DNA of 33,740 bases from Turicibacter sp. Lineage in GTDB: Bacteria; Bacillota_I; Bacilli_A; MOL361; Turicibacteraceae. Location: the NCBI GenBank assembly GCA_009780245.1, contig WRAJ01000026.1, forward strand, positions 1-33,740. The letters run 5' to 3'. Shown here piece after piece: positions 1 through 8,529 of this stretch. Every line of letters begins with the position of its first letter. The first letter of the stretch is position 1. A program made the translations under genes and the position numbers. The notes below the pieces were generated by a model, which was not told the origin of the DNA, did not search any database, and saw nothing but the letters and a program-made list of their open reading frames with translations.

Positions 1-1258
1 AAGTTACGAGCAGTGTCACGGTAAAGACCATTGTTCTCATGAACGACATTACCCCCGATACTAACCCGTCGTTAAATGCTGTAAACCAATTGGTTGCGAA
101 GACGTTGAACCCCATTAATAAGAACCCGATCGACGCTAGCCTGACCCCTCTTACGGTCATCACATGAACAGGTGTTCCAGCAGGTACGTAAATCTGCGCA
201 AGTAATCCCGCGAGCGCAACCGCAAAGACAATGGCAATCAGCGAAAGGACAGCCACAATGATTAAGCTCTTCTTATACAGTTTGACTAGTTTGTCACTTC
301 GTTCTTTCCCATAATTATAGCTAACAATCGGTGCGACACCTGTTGAATAACCTAAAAACAGTGAAACGAAAATAAACTGGATGCCCATTACAATTCCTGC
401 TGCTGCTACCCCTTCAAACCCAACAAGATCAACTAATACATTGTTCATCACTGCCGTTGTGACACTACCAGATAACATCGTCACCATCTCGCTAACGCCG
501 TTCATCGAAGATCTACTAAGTGCTTTGAAGTCCCATTTCGGGCGCACAAAATAAATCGTTCCGTTGCGATTCAGAGTGAAATAAAAAAGTCCGATCACCG
601 CTGGAACAGAAAACCCAATGGCGGATGCCCACGCTAAACTCATGATTCCTAGTTCTAAGCCAAAGATAAACAACGCGTTTAATGAGGTGCTGACGATCGA
701 ACCGGATACCGTTGAAATCATCCCCAACACCGGCTTTCCTTCCGCAATCAAAAACTGCGTAAAAACAAACCCGAGCATTATCAACGGTGACATCAAAATA
801 AGCGGACCAATGTAGGCTAACGCTAAATCAAAAACAAACGGGTCGGTGCCTAATAGCTCTAATATCTCTGTTCTAAATAGCCAACCAAAAACCGATATGA
901 TGAGACCCAAGCTAAACGTAACAAAAGCAATCAAACTAAAATTCTCTCGTGCTTCGCTGATTAGCCCCTTTCCTTTCTTTTTCGCAACAAGTGCTGCTCC
1001 TCCCATCGCTAGCATCGATCCAATCGCCATCGAAACGTTCATAAATGGCATGACAAAATTAACCGCACTCAATGCCTCAATGCTAATCCCACGCGAAGCG
1101 AAGACCCCGTCAACCATCCCAAAGATCGCCATCAACACAAACGAAATGATCGTTGGAATCGTGAACGTAAGCAAAAACTTCGTTGTGATCGGCTTATTCA
1201 GCGTCGGCTCTACGCCTGCTGTTTGTAATTCTAATTTTTCTTGTTCTGTAAATGTCAT
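1..1258 (-). CDS. MATE-family multidrug efflux transporter, 3' end cut by window edge
   Basis: An open frame starts at an ATG at 1256-1258 and runs without a stop to base 1, giving about 419 residues. MATE proteins are usually about 450 residues, so only the last membrane segment or so is missing. The protein is strongly hydrophobic with about a dozen membrane segments. It has the duplicated MATE pattern: an N-terminal half containing FTIPTIISFVLMAIFGMVDG, and a second half with SYNYGKERSDK and a C-terminal AFNDGLVSG stretch. The family exports cationic drugs or metabolites using Na+ or H+ gradients. The start lies 2 bases after the tetR stop, and its ribosome binding site (GAGG) is inside the tetR tail, so the two are translationally coupled. 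The substrate cannot be read from sequence. Confidence 0.9.
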   Translation of the reverse strand, partial: MTFTEQEKLELQTAGVEPTLNKPITTKFLLTFTIPTIISFVLMAIFGMVDGVFASRGISIEALSAVNFVMPFMNVSMAIGSMLAMGGAALVAKKKGKGLISEARENFSLIAFVTFSLGLIISVFGWLFRTEILELLGTDPFVFDLALAYIGPLILMSPLIMLGFVFTQFLIAEGKPVLGMISTVSGSIVSTSLNALFIFGLELGIMSLAWASAIGFSVPAVIGLFYFTLNRNGTIYFVRPKWDFKALSRSSMNGVSEMVTMLSGSVTTAVMNNVLVDLVGFEGVAAAGIVMGIQFIFVSLFLGYSTGVAPIVSYNYGKERSDKLVKLYKKSLIIVAVLSLIAIVFAVALAGLLAQIYVPAGTPVHVMTVRGVRLASIGFLLMGFNVFATNWFTAFNDGLVSGVMSFMRTMVFTVTLLVT

Positions 1259-1260
1259 TT

Positions 1261-1920
1261 TTAATTTTCCTCTTTCAATAAATTCTCAGCAAACGTCATG
1301 CAGTCTGTCATGAATCTCTCACTCACAATGTCTACGCCGAGGACTTTCATCGTATGCTGAATAAATCTCAACCTTTGCTCTAGCTCTGCTAGTGTACATG
1401 CAAGGGTCATCGGATCCGTCCAAATGGCATAAAACAACATAAACAGTTGCGCACATTCATCGGGAAACGCCGTGTTAATCGAACCGTCTTCGATGCCCTC
1501 TCGCATTAAATCGGCAATGAGAGGTGCTAGTTGGTGGTGGCTTTTTTTAATTTCTGCCATGTGAATATGGGGACTTTGCGTCATAATCGCCATCCGAAAT
1601 AGCATCGTTTCACGCTCTTCTTCTGGTGTCGCATCAGGCTCATCGAATAACCGCATCAATTTCTCGCGTGCCGTCATCCCTGTCATCCCAGCTAGCCATT
1701 CCTCGATTTCAGCGATGGAGGTATCCATGTGTTGATTAAGGACACCGAGTAAAATCTCTTCTTTCGTTTTGAAATGATGAAAAACCGTCCCTTTTGATAA
1801 GCCGGTAAGATCCACAATTTCCTGTGTCGTCGTCTTTTCATAGCCCTTTTCGATGAACAGTTTTTCTGATACGGCTAGGATGTTCGCTTTCGTTTGTTCC
1901 GGTTGTATTTTTCTACTCAT
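1261..1920 (-). CDS. TetR/AcrR-family transcriptional repressor
   Basis: A 219-aa protein. The N-terminus (about residues 8-55) is a TetR DNA-binding domain with the helix-turn-helix TTQEIVDLTGLSKGTVFHHF at about 31-50. The rest is a helical ligand-binding and dimerisation domain. I chose the ATG at 1918-1920 because AAGGAG sits 8 bases upstream; the longer frame up to 2043 would run through the promoter. The gene is followed directly by the MATE transporter. Together with the palindrome over the transcription start, this points to a repressor of its own operon that is released by a drug or metabolite. The inducer is unknown. Confidence 0.93.
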   Translation of the reverse strand: MSRKIQPEQTKANILAVSEKLFIEKGYEKTTTQEIVDLTGLSKGTVFHHFKTKEEILLGVLNQHMDTSIAEIEEWLAGMTGMTAREKLMRLFDEPDATPEEERETMLFRMAIMTQSPHIHMAEIKKSHHQLAPLIADLMREGIEDGSINTAFPDECAQLFMLFYAIWTDPMTLACTLAELEQRLRFIQHTMKVLGVDIVSERFMTDCMTFAENLLKEEN

Positions 1921-1948
1921 AGTGCTTGCTCCTTGTTTGGAATTGTTA

Positions 1949-1967
1949 TAGACCGACCAACGGTCTA
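1949..1967. promoter_or_regulatory. TetR-family operator (palindrome)
   Basis: Inverted repeat TAGACCG-ACCAA-CGGTCTA with perfect 7-bp arms and a 5-bp centre. It lies immediately downstream of the -10 box and over the expected start site, a classic position for a TetR-type repressor to block its own operon. Its use by the adjacent TetR protein is inferred. Confidence 0.8.
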
Positions 1968-1975
1968 ATAATGTT

Positions 1976-2004
1976 ATTATAGCCAACCACCACTCATCTG
2001 TCAA
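1976..2004 (-). promoter_or_regulatory. Consensus sigma-A promoter of the tetR-MATE operon
   Basis: On the minus strand there is a perfect -35 TTGACA (1999-2004), a 17-base spacer and a perfect -10 TATAAT (1976-1981). Transcription would start around 1969, inside the downstream operator. Confidence 0.88.
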
Positions 2005-2028
2005 TCCTTTTTGAAAAATTTTCAATAA

Positions 2029-2053
2029 AAAACTAGGTTGCAAGCCTAGTTTT
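2029..2053 (-). terminator. Rho-independent terminator after the 53-aa gene
   Basis: Arms of 9 bp (AAAACTAGG / CCTAGTTTT) with a 7-base loop. On the minus strand they are followed by a T-rich run, so the element ends the small gene just before the tetR promoter. Confidence 0.8.
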
Positions 2054-2067
2054 CATCTTCATTATTA

Positions 2068-2229
2068 TTAAACCGATTTATTTACCGAAGAACTACTGCT
2101 ACGCTGGCTTCGGCTCGTTTGACTATTCCCAGCCATGTTTTTATCCGCGCGCTTTTTTGAACCTTGATTTTTCGTTCCTTGACGCTTTTCTTCTAGCATT
2201 TTTTTAATCGAATCTTTCGTTGAAGACAT
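2068..2229 (-). CDS. Small basic Ser/Lys-rich protein, unrecognised
   Basis: A 53-aa frame with ATG at 2227-2229, the ribosome binding site AAGGTGG 7-8 bases upstream, its own near-consensus promoter and a terminator. This makes it a credible stand-alone gene despite its size. The sequence starts MSSTKDSIKKMLEEKRQGTK, is rich in Lys/Arg in the first half, and ends in a Ser/Arg/Gln-rich tail containing SSSSS. No membrane segment, Cys or known domain is visible. It looks intrinsically disordered and may bind nucleic acid or ribosomes, but that is only a composition-based guess. Confidence 0.72.
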   Translation of the reverse strand: MSSTKDSIKKMLEEKRQGTKNQGSKKRADKNMAGNSQTSRSQRSSSSSVNKSV

Positions 2230-2266
2230 ATCGATTACCACCTTTCAAACTTGTTTTATATACCTA

Positions 2267-2295
2267 ATTATACCAGACATAACACCCTTTATCAA
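2267..2295 (-). promoter_or_regulatory. Promoter of the 53-aa small gene
   Basis: -35 TTGATA (2290-2295), 17-base spacer, -10 TATAAT (2267-2272) on the minus strand, about 40 bases before the small gene's ATG. Confidence 0.8.
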
Positions 2296-2352
2296 CAAGA
2301 TTTCCTTTTAAAAGCGGATAATCGCATGAAATTCATCTTTGACACCAGATCG

Positions 2353-3633
2353 TTATTCAGTGGTCGTCGGTCTAACAAATTCTTCACCCACTATCCTTAC
2401 CACATGCTGATAAGCAACCCTTCCCCAATTTCGAAGTGCTTCACAAGTAACAAATTCAGGGAGTTCGCCATCAACAAGTGGCATCACACTGACACCATTG
2501 ATGGTTCCTAACGTATTACCATCATAGTCTCGCATACATAGTGTCGGCAATACTTCAACAGTCTCCAAGCTAATCGTTCCTTCTGCATCTCTGGTCACTT
2601 GCAAGCTAACTAGCATACCGAATTGCGTTCTTCCAGGAAATGGGATGCCTGATAAGTTGCTAGCTTGAGGATCAATTTGTTCTGCAATACCTGAATCATG
2701 TGCACCTAACACTGAATCCGTTAACCCCGTTTGATCCGCTAAAAAGTTTCCTAACGAATACATGATGAGCGCACGCGTACCGTCTTCACGATAATGCCAT
2801 TCTATCGGCTGTACCGTATGAGAGTGCTTCCCCATAATAACATCTGCCCCCGCATCACCAAGTGCCCTTGCTATTTGTCGCTGCATGTCAGTTGGTGCAT
2901 CAACGTATTCGTCACCCCAATGCAAGGCAACAATCACTAATTCAACACCTGCTTCTCGTAAATCGGCCATGTCTTGTGTGATCCTAGGAATGTCATCCAA
3001 AGAATCTGACCTAAAGCGACGTACGGCATACGCACGTGATGCCTCAGGCACTAAATGCTCTAACCCGTTAACGGAATCCGTATATGAAAGGATGCCGACT
3101 TGAATGCCGTTTACGTCTAGGATCGTAGGTGTATTTAAATCGTCCCTATCGACATTCATTCCCGTGTGAGTGAGACCTACACGCTCAATATTATTAACCG
3201 TATTCACGAGCCCTTCGAAGCCAAAGTCAAAAGAATGATTATTTGCCGTAATGAGATGATCAAAGCCGGCATAATCAATGGCTTCCAATATTTCAAAGGG
3301 GGCATTAAAATTTGGAAAACTGGAAATTTGGTCGTTATTTCCTCTTGCATCAACGGGTGATTCCAGATTAGCAATGGCCAAATCACCATTGATAAAAGGT
3401 CGAATGTGGGTTAAAAAAGGGTTGAAATCAAAGCTATTTCCTTCTTGACGTGCCACATCTAATGGTCGTTGATGTAAAAAGATATCGCCAGCAAATTGAA
3501 TTCTGACTTCAGTTTCTTCACGCGGTGCCGAGCTTGAAGAAGCATTCCTCGTTGTGCTGTTGTCGGATATAACTGTGCATCCCATTAAAATTAACAAAAT
3601 AAACACATGAAATAAATACATTAAACGTTTCAA
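2353..3633 (-). CDS. CapA-family lipoprotein (PGA_cap metallophosphatase-like)
   Basis: A 426-aa exported lipoprotein. A short basic start and hydrophobic core end in the lipobox LMGC (lipid Cys about residue 19), followed by a Ser/Thr-rich linker. The mature part carries the CapA motifs in order: FAGDIFLHQRP, NLESPV, TANNHSFDFG, LHWGDEY, GKHSHTVQP and YSLGNFLADQ. These His/Asp/Asn residues are those expected for a calcineurin-like metal site. CapA relatives take part in poly-gamma-glutamate or capsule handling, but this gene has no capBC neighbours, so a broader cell-surface role is likely. It starts at TTG, supported by GGGAGG 8 bases upstream, and lies 22 bases after the VanY-like gene, probably in one operon. 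Confidence 0.88.
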   Translation of the reverse strand: MKRLMYLFHVFILLILMGCTVISDNSTTRNASSSSAPREETEVRIQFAGDIFLHQRPLDVARQEGNSFDFNPFLTHIRPFINGDLAIANLESPVDARGNNDQISSFPNFNAPFEILEAIDYAGFDHLITANNHSFDFGFEGLVNTVNNIERVGLTHTGMNVDRDDLNTPTILDVNGIQVGILSYTDSVNGLEHLVPEASRAYAVRRFRSDSLDDIPRITQDMADLREAGVELVIVALHWGDEYVDAPTDMQRQIARALGDAGADVIMGKHSHTVQPIEWHYREDGTRALIMYSLGNFLADQTGLTDSVLGAHDSGIAEQIDPQASNLSGIPFPGRTQFGMLVSLQVTRDAEGTISLETVEVLPTLCMRDYDGNTLGTINGVSVMPLVDGELPEFVTCEALRNWGRVAYQHVVRIVGEEFVRPTTTE

Positions 3634-3655
3634 AACAATAACCTCCCAATATTTC

Positions 3656-4417
3656 CTATTCCATGAATGCGTTGCTGTGCCATAAAAATTCTTCTAAAAT
3701 TTGATTGGCATAAAAAATTTCCGTTGCAACGTCGACGCCAACGTAGCGAATATGCCACGGTTCGTAAACAATGCTCGTCTCTGCTTCCCGTCCATCAGGA
3801 AAACTAACGATAAAGCCAAAGCGATGCGCCTGTTCATTGACCCATCTTCCTGCTGATGTTTCAGAAAAAATTGGAACTAGTTCGTATCCAAGTTCAGAAA
3901 TGGTCAAGTCCAAAGCAAGCCCTAATTGATGCTCACTATGGCCCGGTATGGCACTTCGACGTCGTGCTTCTTCAAGTCCCCAGCTATCGATCGCGTGATT
4001 GTGATAAAAGGTTTGTAAATCATAGGACCTATACCCACTTGCTGCCACCAAAGAAAAATCATCTTCTAAAGCAGCCTGAAACAGCGCTTCGGTAGCACGT
4101 GCCGCACTTTCTCTTAATAAATGATGGTCGTCATGAGGTCCCCGCACACTTTCTACGTTAACAACCGATAAGTCCTCGGGTGAAAAGTCACTAGCTACTC
4201 GATAACACCTATTCACAAGTGCTAAGTAAGACAACGCTTCTTCTTCAGAAAGAACAGTGGCATTTTCAGGATCTGATGCACCACAAAATATCATCTGAGT
4301 CCCATTTGCTGAGTCGATGTTATTCCCATTTAAATCGTCATTGTTACGACATGCAGTTAAGATGAAAATAAGTGCAAGCATACTGAGTAGAAATATTATG
4401 TTCCTATTTTGATTCAT
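3656..4417 (-). CDS. VanY-type D-alanyl-D-alanine carboxypeptidase lipoprotein (peptidase M15B)
   Basis: A 253-aa lipoprotein with the lipobox LTAC (Cys about 23). The M15B catalytic region has SGYRSYDLQ (about 127-135), the zinc motif SEHQLGLALD (His163, Asp170), and EPWHIRYVG (Glu219, His222). The family cleaves the terminal D-Ala from peptidoglycan peptides outside the membrane. I chose the ATG at 4415-4417 because GAGGAG lies about 12 bases upstream; the ATG at 4447 has no ribosome binding site. No van resistance genes are nearby, so housekeeping wall trimming is more likely than glycopeptide resistance. The gene precedes the CapA-like gene. Confidence 0.9.
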   Translation of the reverse strand: MNQNRNIIFLLSMLALIFILTACRNNDDLNGNNIDSANGTQMIFCGASDPENATVLSEEEALSYLALVNRCYRVASDFSPEDLSVVNVESVRGPHDDHHLLRESAARATEALFQAALEDDFSLVAASGYRSYDLQTFYHNHAIDSWGLEEARRRSAIPGHSEHQLGLALDLTISELGYELVPIFSETSAGRWVNEQAHRFGFIVSFPDGREAETSIVYEPWHIRYVGVDVATEIFYANQILEEFLWHSNAFME

Positions 4418-4602
4418 CGTTTTGCTACTCTCCTCTATCTTCTTCATTTTATAATGAATAGAATTTCTAATACTAAGAAAATAATAGCAGTCTTCTATAA
4501 ATTTTCAGCAGTTTTTTGAGATGATTTTAGAAAGTATTTGACTTGTTATTGGCTTGTGATACCTTTGACGCGTTTGCATTAAATACCTTGCCAACAATGT
4601 TT

Positions 4603-4656
4603 GTAAAAAAAAATACAACGCCACATGCTCATGTTCGAGCAGTTAGCACTGTATTT
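4603..4656 (-). terminator. Terminator of the ABC transporter genes
   Basis: Just after the ATPase stop, an outer stem AAATACA (4611-4617)/TGTATTT (4650-4656) and an inner stem TGCTC/GAGCA are followed on the minus strand by a run of nine T. No other gene lies in 4418-4673. Confidence 0.75.
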
Positions 4657-4673
4657 AAAATTTTAAAACATTA

Positions 4674-5780
4674 TTACCAACCCATATCCTGAAGCCAGCG
4701 ATTTAACGTTTGCTCACGTGATTTCAAGCGTCTTTCACCTTCATATTTCCCAAGATAATAGTCACCTTTAATGCCACCATCTTCAATATAAATAACGCGA
4801 TCACTTTTTGAAGCAACTTTCGAATCGTGAGTAACCATTAAAACCGTTGTTCCCTCGCGATTTGCATTCACAATCTCCTTTAACACTTCAGCAGAAGCCT
4901 GTTTATTTAGTGCCCCTGTTGGCTCATCAGCAAAGATCATTTTCGGTTGATTAACTAAACTACGGCACACACAAGCGCGCTGTAGTTGCCCACCCGAAAC
5001 CTCGTTTATGTCATTATCAGCCACGCCGATAATGCCCATTTTTCGCATGAGTTCTTTTGCATATTCTTCTTTTTCTTTTCTATCTGATTTTTTCTTCACA
5101 GCTTTCGACTGGAAAGCTGGCAGAATGATGTTATCAAAAATTGTTAAATTCTTTAACATATACATTTGCTGAAAGATAAATCCCATTTCATTTAGTCTAA
5201 TGTCTGCCATTTCATTTGGTTTCATTTTACTAATGTCACGTTGATTAAACATGACCGTTCCAGATGTTGCTTCATCCATGCCACTGACAGCATAAAGCAA
5301 CGTTGACTTTCCAGAACCAGACGGTCCCATAATGGCCACCATCTCTCCTTTTGTTACCGAGAAGTTTACGTCGTTTAAGATTCTATTTTGTCTTTTATTC
5401 AACGTATACGACTTATGCAAATTCCGCACTTCCAATACCGTCTCTTGGTTCGCCTTTGCAGTGGCTGTTAAGGCAACGGTTTGACTTTCCTTCGCGTACT
5501 CCTCCTGATATTGATCAAGAACGGGATAGATGGTTGTCCATAAATATTCCACCCACCCTTTACAGTTACTCAACGTTGCTTTGTCTGTGTATAGTTGACC
5601 TGAGTGCTTCAAAGCCGTTATTTTAAATTCAGCTTCGCTTGTCGCAGTGAAGTCAATTTCCATATCCGTAATCTCAAAGCTGATCCTTGTTAATTCTTCT
5701 TCAAACACAAGATCTAGGATTTTTGCACCGTTTAAATTCATGCCTTCAAGTTCAGTTATAATTTTCTCTTCTAATCTCAT
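4674..5780 (-). CDS. ABC transporter ATP-binding protein with extra N-terminal domain (LolD/MacB type)
   Basis: A 368-aa protein. Residues from about 115 form an ABC ATPase: Walker A GPSGSGKST (152-160), Q-loop FIFQQ, signature VSGGQLQRA (261-269), Walker B MIFADEP (281-287) and H-loop VTHDS. It most resembles ATPases that drive FtsX/MacB-type permeases, and such a permease lies directly upstream with 15 bases between them. The first 110 residues are not part of the ABC fold. They form a Glu/Thr-rich mixed alpha/beta stretch that I do not recognise; usual relatives are 220-255 aa. The ribosome binding site GAGGAG precedes the ATG. The pair may move a lipid, peptide or antibiotic out of the membrane. 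Confidence 0.9.
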   Translation of the reverse strand: MRLEEKIITELEGMNLNGAKILDLVFEEELTRISFEITDMEIDFTATSEAEFKITALKHSGQLYTDKATLSNCKGWVEYLWTTIYPVLDQYQEEYAKESQTVALTATAKANQETVLEVRNLHKSYTLNKRQNRILNDVNFSVTKGEMVAIMGPSGSGKSTLLYAVSGMDEATSGTVMFNQRDISKMKPNEMADIRLNEMGFIFQQMYMLKNLTIFDNIILPAFQSKAVKKKSDRKEKEEYAKELMRKMGIIGVADNDINEVSGGQLQRACVCRSLVNQPKMIFADEPTGALNKQASAEVLKEIVNANREGTTVLMVTHDSKVASKSDRVIYIEDGGIKGDYYLGKYEGERRLKSREQTLNRWLQDMGW

Positions 5781-5795
5781 ATTTCCACTCCTCGT

Positions 5796-8468
5796 TTAAT
5801 CAGTAGCGCCTAAGTCAGTTAAACCAACTTTCTTTATGCTTAACGTTGTAACGGTTAAGGTTAAAATCGTCACAATGATAAAGATAATCGGATATAGCAT
5901 ATAAACTTGCACCTCATCCACAACCAATTCGATATCAGGCGCTCCCATAACACCAAATGGGATTCTGGCAATCATGTTAGCACTTGGAACAAGTAAAATT
6001 CCTAAAATAAGTGAGATGATCATAATAAGCAAAATTCTTAAACCTTGCCATTTTTTGATAGCTAGGCTTCTAAATCCTAAACTTTTAATCAGTGCAATCT
6101 GTCTGATGTCTCTCATCATAAACGAGATACCCATCAAGGCAATAATCAAAATGTTTACCAATAAAACAACGAGTAAGATCAATTGTCCCACTGTGTCAAT
6201 AATAGAGACATCAAGTAGGATGCGATCAACAAAATCATCAAGACTAATCGTGATGGAGTCGTCACCACCCAGCTCTTCAATGCGAGCAATTTGCCCTTCG
6301 ATGTCTCCTTGATCAATAAAATCACCTTGAACAGTAAACACACTAAACGCGGTGAACTCATCTAAAACAACGGCTTCAGAAAGGAACACACTCAGCCCAA
6401 AGTCCGTTAACGATTGATAGCTACCGGTAATTAAAAACGTATAACTTTCACCGTGAATCGCGATGTTTACTTCATCACCAATGTCTAATCCGAGTTCATC
6501 TAGCGCAAATTCTGTTAAAGCAACTTCGTTATAAAGTATCGGCATATCCCCCCTCAAGATCTCAAGGTGGCTTGATTCTGGATCTCTGCTTGGTTGGATA
6601 ATCTCTTCAATCGCAACACGATAAGCAAATTCATTACCAGACACAAAAACATCAACACGTTCATCCTCATCCTCTGAAACATCTGGCACGAGCCGGTTGT
6701 AGAGGTAAATGCCAAAATCAAAATCAGATTCATAAATACCCGTAATGGTAAGACGCTTACTTTCACCGTCAATATGAAGGTTGATTTCATCGTCAATGTA
6801 TAACGCCAGTTGCGAGGCCATTCTGGTCGTGATCGCAATTTCATCTTCAGCCTCTGGTGCATAACCGCGATACATCGCAACGTCACCGTCTACCTCACGT
6901 GAATAGCGAATGGTCTGAGAAATATTGTTAACGATGAACCCTTCATAAACTTCATCCGTATAAAGCATACCAGCAAATGTTACTTGCGCTTGCAACGTCA
7001 TTTCTACGCCACGATGGCGATAAAATCTTTCCATTGAAGCAAGCTCATCTCTTAAATCTTCGATCCTTCCCTCAAACGGAGTGGTTTCAAAATCAAGTTG
7101 ATCGAAAGTAACATCAGCAATTGGTACCCCTGCTAAACTTGCTAGCTTTTCCGAGCTAAGTGTGTTGCTCGCATTCAAAGGGATAACGGCTAATAGATAC
7201 CCCAATGTAAAAACAACTAACAAAACCAAATAACTCTTCATTTGACTGAACACGTCATTTAAAGCTAAAAACAAAATCGCCGGCATTCTTTTTCGTCGAT
7301 GCAAATGAATCAATGTTTTTTGATCGAACCTTTCACCTGTTTCGCCGCTTCGAATTGCCTGCATCGCCGTGAATTTCTTCAATTTTCTCGTACTCATATA
7401 ACTGAATAATAGAATGAGCGAAACAATGACAACGGTACTGATTACACGTGCCCAGAACATGGCATCTGTGTCTGGAAAAGCAATGTTTTCTTGCACATCA
7501 CTGATGAGCCACTCACCGAAAGGAAAGCTAATGAAAAATCCTAACATCGCTCCCAAAAGAGCAAGGAAAAAGTATTTGATCATATAAACTTTCTTAACCT
7601 CTTTATCCTTTAAACCAATGGCTTTCATAATGCCGATTTCTTTAAAATCCTCTTGCAAGGTAAAGACAATCGCAAATCGCAAAACGACAAATGAAATCAC
7701 AATCAAACACATACCAATGAGAACTAAGATGATCATCATCATCAGCTCAATCATGAAACCTGTGGTAAACATTTCTGCTCTTACTCGTGTGCCAAGACCA
7801 CTAATCATTTCACGATTAAGTTCAGTTGTAAACTCATCTATGTCATCAACGTTGATCATATACGTATAAACAAGACTAACTTCCGTTTCCTCTATGATTT
7901 GGTCAAAGTCGTATTGCGTAATAAATAGCCGCGGGAAAAACATAATGTCTTTGACAAAGTGAGCGACTTCAAACTCATGCGTCACATCGTCAATTTCAAT
8001 ATAAAGCGTATCACCGATCTCAATGTCATGTTGCCTTGCTTCTCGGAATGTGATGGCAATCTCACCATTTTCTAATTCTTCAAACGGAACATTATAAAAA
8101 TCCAACGGTACAATCATCTCGACAGGCAAGCTCGCGAGCATGATCATCCCTTCCATTTCATTCCCCGTGTCACCAATTAAAATGCGCTCAGCGTCTAAAT
8201 TGATCAGTTCCTCAATGACGAATTCAATGACATTTTCATTTTCCTCATCTTCTAACCAATCTGTTAATTCAGATTCAGGATCCCCGACAACAATAAAGTA
8301 ATCGCTCAAATTACTTTGTTCAGAAAAATAATCTAATGCTGTTGTTGTCGCCATTAAATTACTTACGCTACTCGCTAAAAACACTGTACATAATGTAATG
8401 AACATAAAGATAATTAAGTTCATCACTTTTTTGCGTTTTAAATCTTTTTTCAAAATGTTAAATAACAC
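5796..8468 (-). CDS. FtsX/MacB-like ABC transporter permease with two extracytoplasmic regions
   Basis: An 890-aa protein starting at GTG, with GAGGTG 7 bases upstream. By eye it has about eight membrane segments: one near the N-terminus (17-40), three around 240-370, one near 420, and three at the C-terminus. The arrangement suggests two fused FtsX units. The large outside regions repeat a pattern (EIAIT, then IGDxxxI, then a segment ending ITGxYxS or similar) three times: near 150-190, and twice in the second domain. This is typical of MacB-like periplasmic/extracellular domains. It partners the downstream ATPase. No terminator separates it from polC, 61 bases upstream. Confidence 0.88.
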   Translation of the reverse strand: MLFNILKKDLKRKKVMNLIIFMFITLCTVFLASSVSNLMATTTALDYFSEQSNLSDYFIVVGDPESELTDWLEDEENENVIEFVIEELINLDAERILIGDTGNEMEGMIMLASLPVEMIVPLDFYNVPFEELENGEIAITFREARQHDIEIGDTLYIEIDDVTHEFEVAHFVKDIMFFPRLFITQYDFDQIIEETEVSLVYTYMINVDDIDEFTTELNREMISGLGTRVRAEMFTTGFMIELMMMIILVLIGMCLIVISFVVLRFAIVFTLQEDFKEIGIMKAIGLKDKEVKKVYMIKYFFLALLGAMLGFFISFPFGEWLISDVQENIAFPDTDAMFWARVISTVVIVSLILLFSYMSTRKLKKFTAMQAIRSGETGERFDQKTLIHLHRRKRMPAILFLALNDVFSQMKSYLVLLVVFTLGYLLAVIPLNASNTLSSEKLASLAGVPIADVTFDQLDFETTPFEGRIEDLRDELASMERFYRHRGVEMTLQAQVTFAGMLYTDEVYEGFIVNNISQTIRYSREVDGDVAMYRGYAPEAEDEIAITTRMASQLALYIDDEINLHIDGESKRLTITGIYESDFDFGIYLYNRLVPDVSEDEDERVDVFVSGNEFAYRVAIEEIIQPSRDPESSHLEILRGDMPILYNEVALTEFALDELGLDIGDEVNIAIHGESYTFLITGSYQSLTDFGLSVFLSEAVVLDEFTAFSVFTVQGDFIDQGDIEGQIARIEELGGDDSITISLDDFVDRILLDVSIIDTVGQLILLVVLLVNILIIALMGISFMMRDIRQIALIKSLGFRSLAIKKWQGLRILLIMIISLILGILLVPSANMIARIPFGVMGAPDIELVVDEVQVYMLYPIIFIIVTILTLTVTTLSIKKVGLTDLGATD

Positions 8469-8529
8469 TTTCTTTCACCTCAACCTCAATTACGACCAAC
8501 GTTCCTATTTACTTCAGTGATTCATCGTT

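Noticed and set aside
846..1313. 155-aa plus-strand frame opposite the MATE gene
   Set aside because: It is antisense to a clear MATE transporter, has no ribosome binding site and no recognisable protein features.
4184..4195. A further copy of the AAAGTCAC repeat arm
   Set aside because: AAAGTCACTAG occurs inside the VanY-like coding sequence without a partner arm or neighbouring unit, so it is most likely chance.
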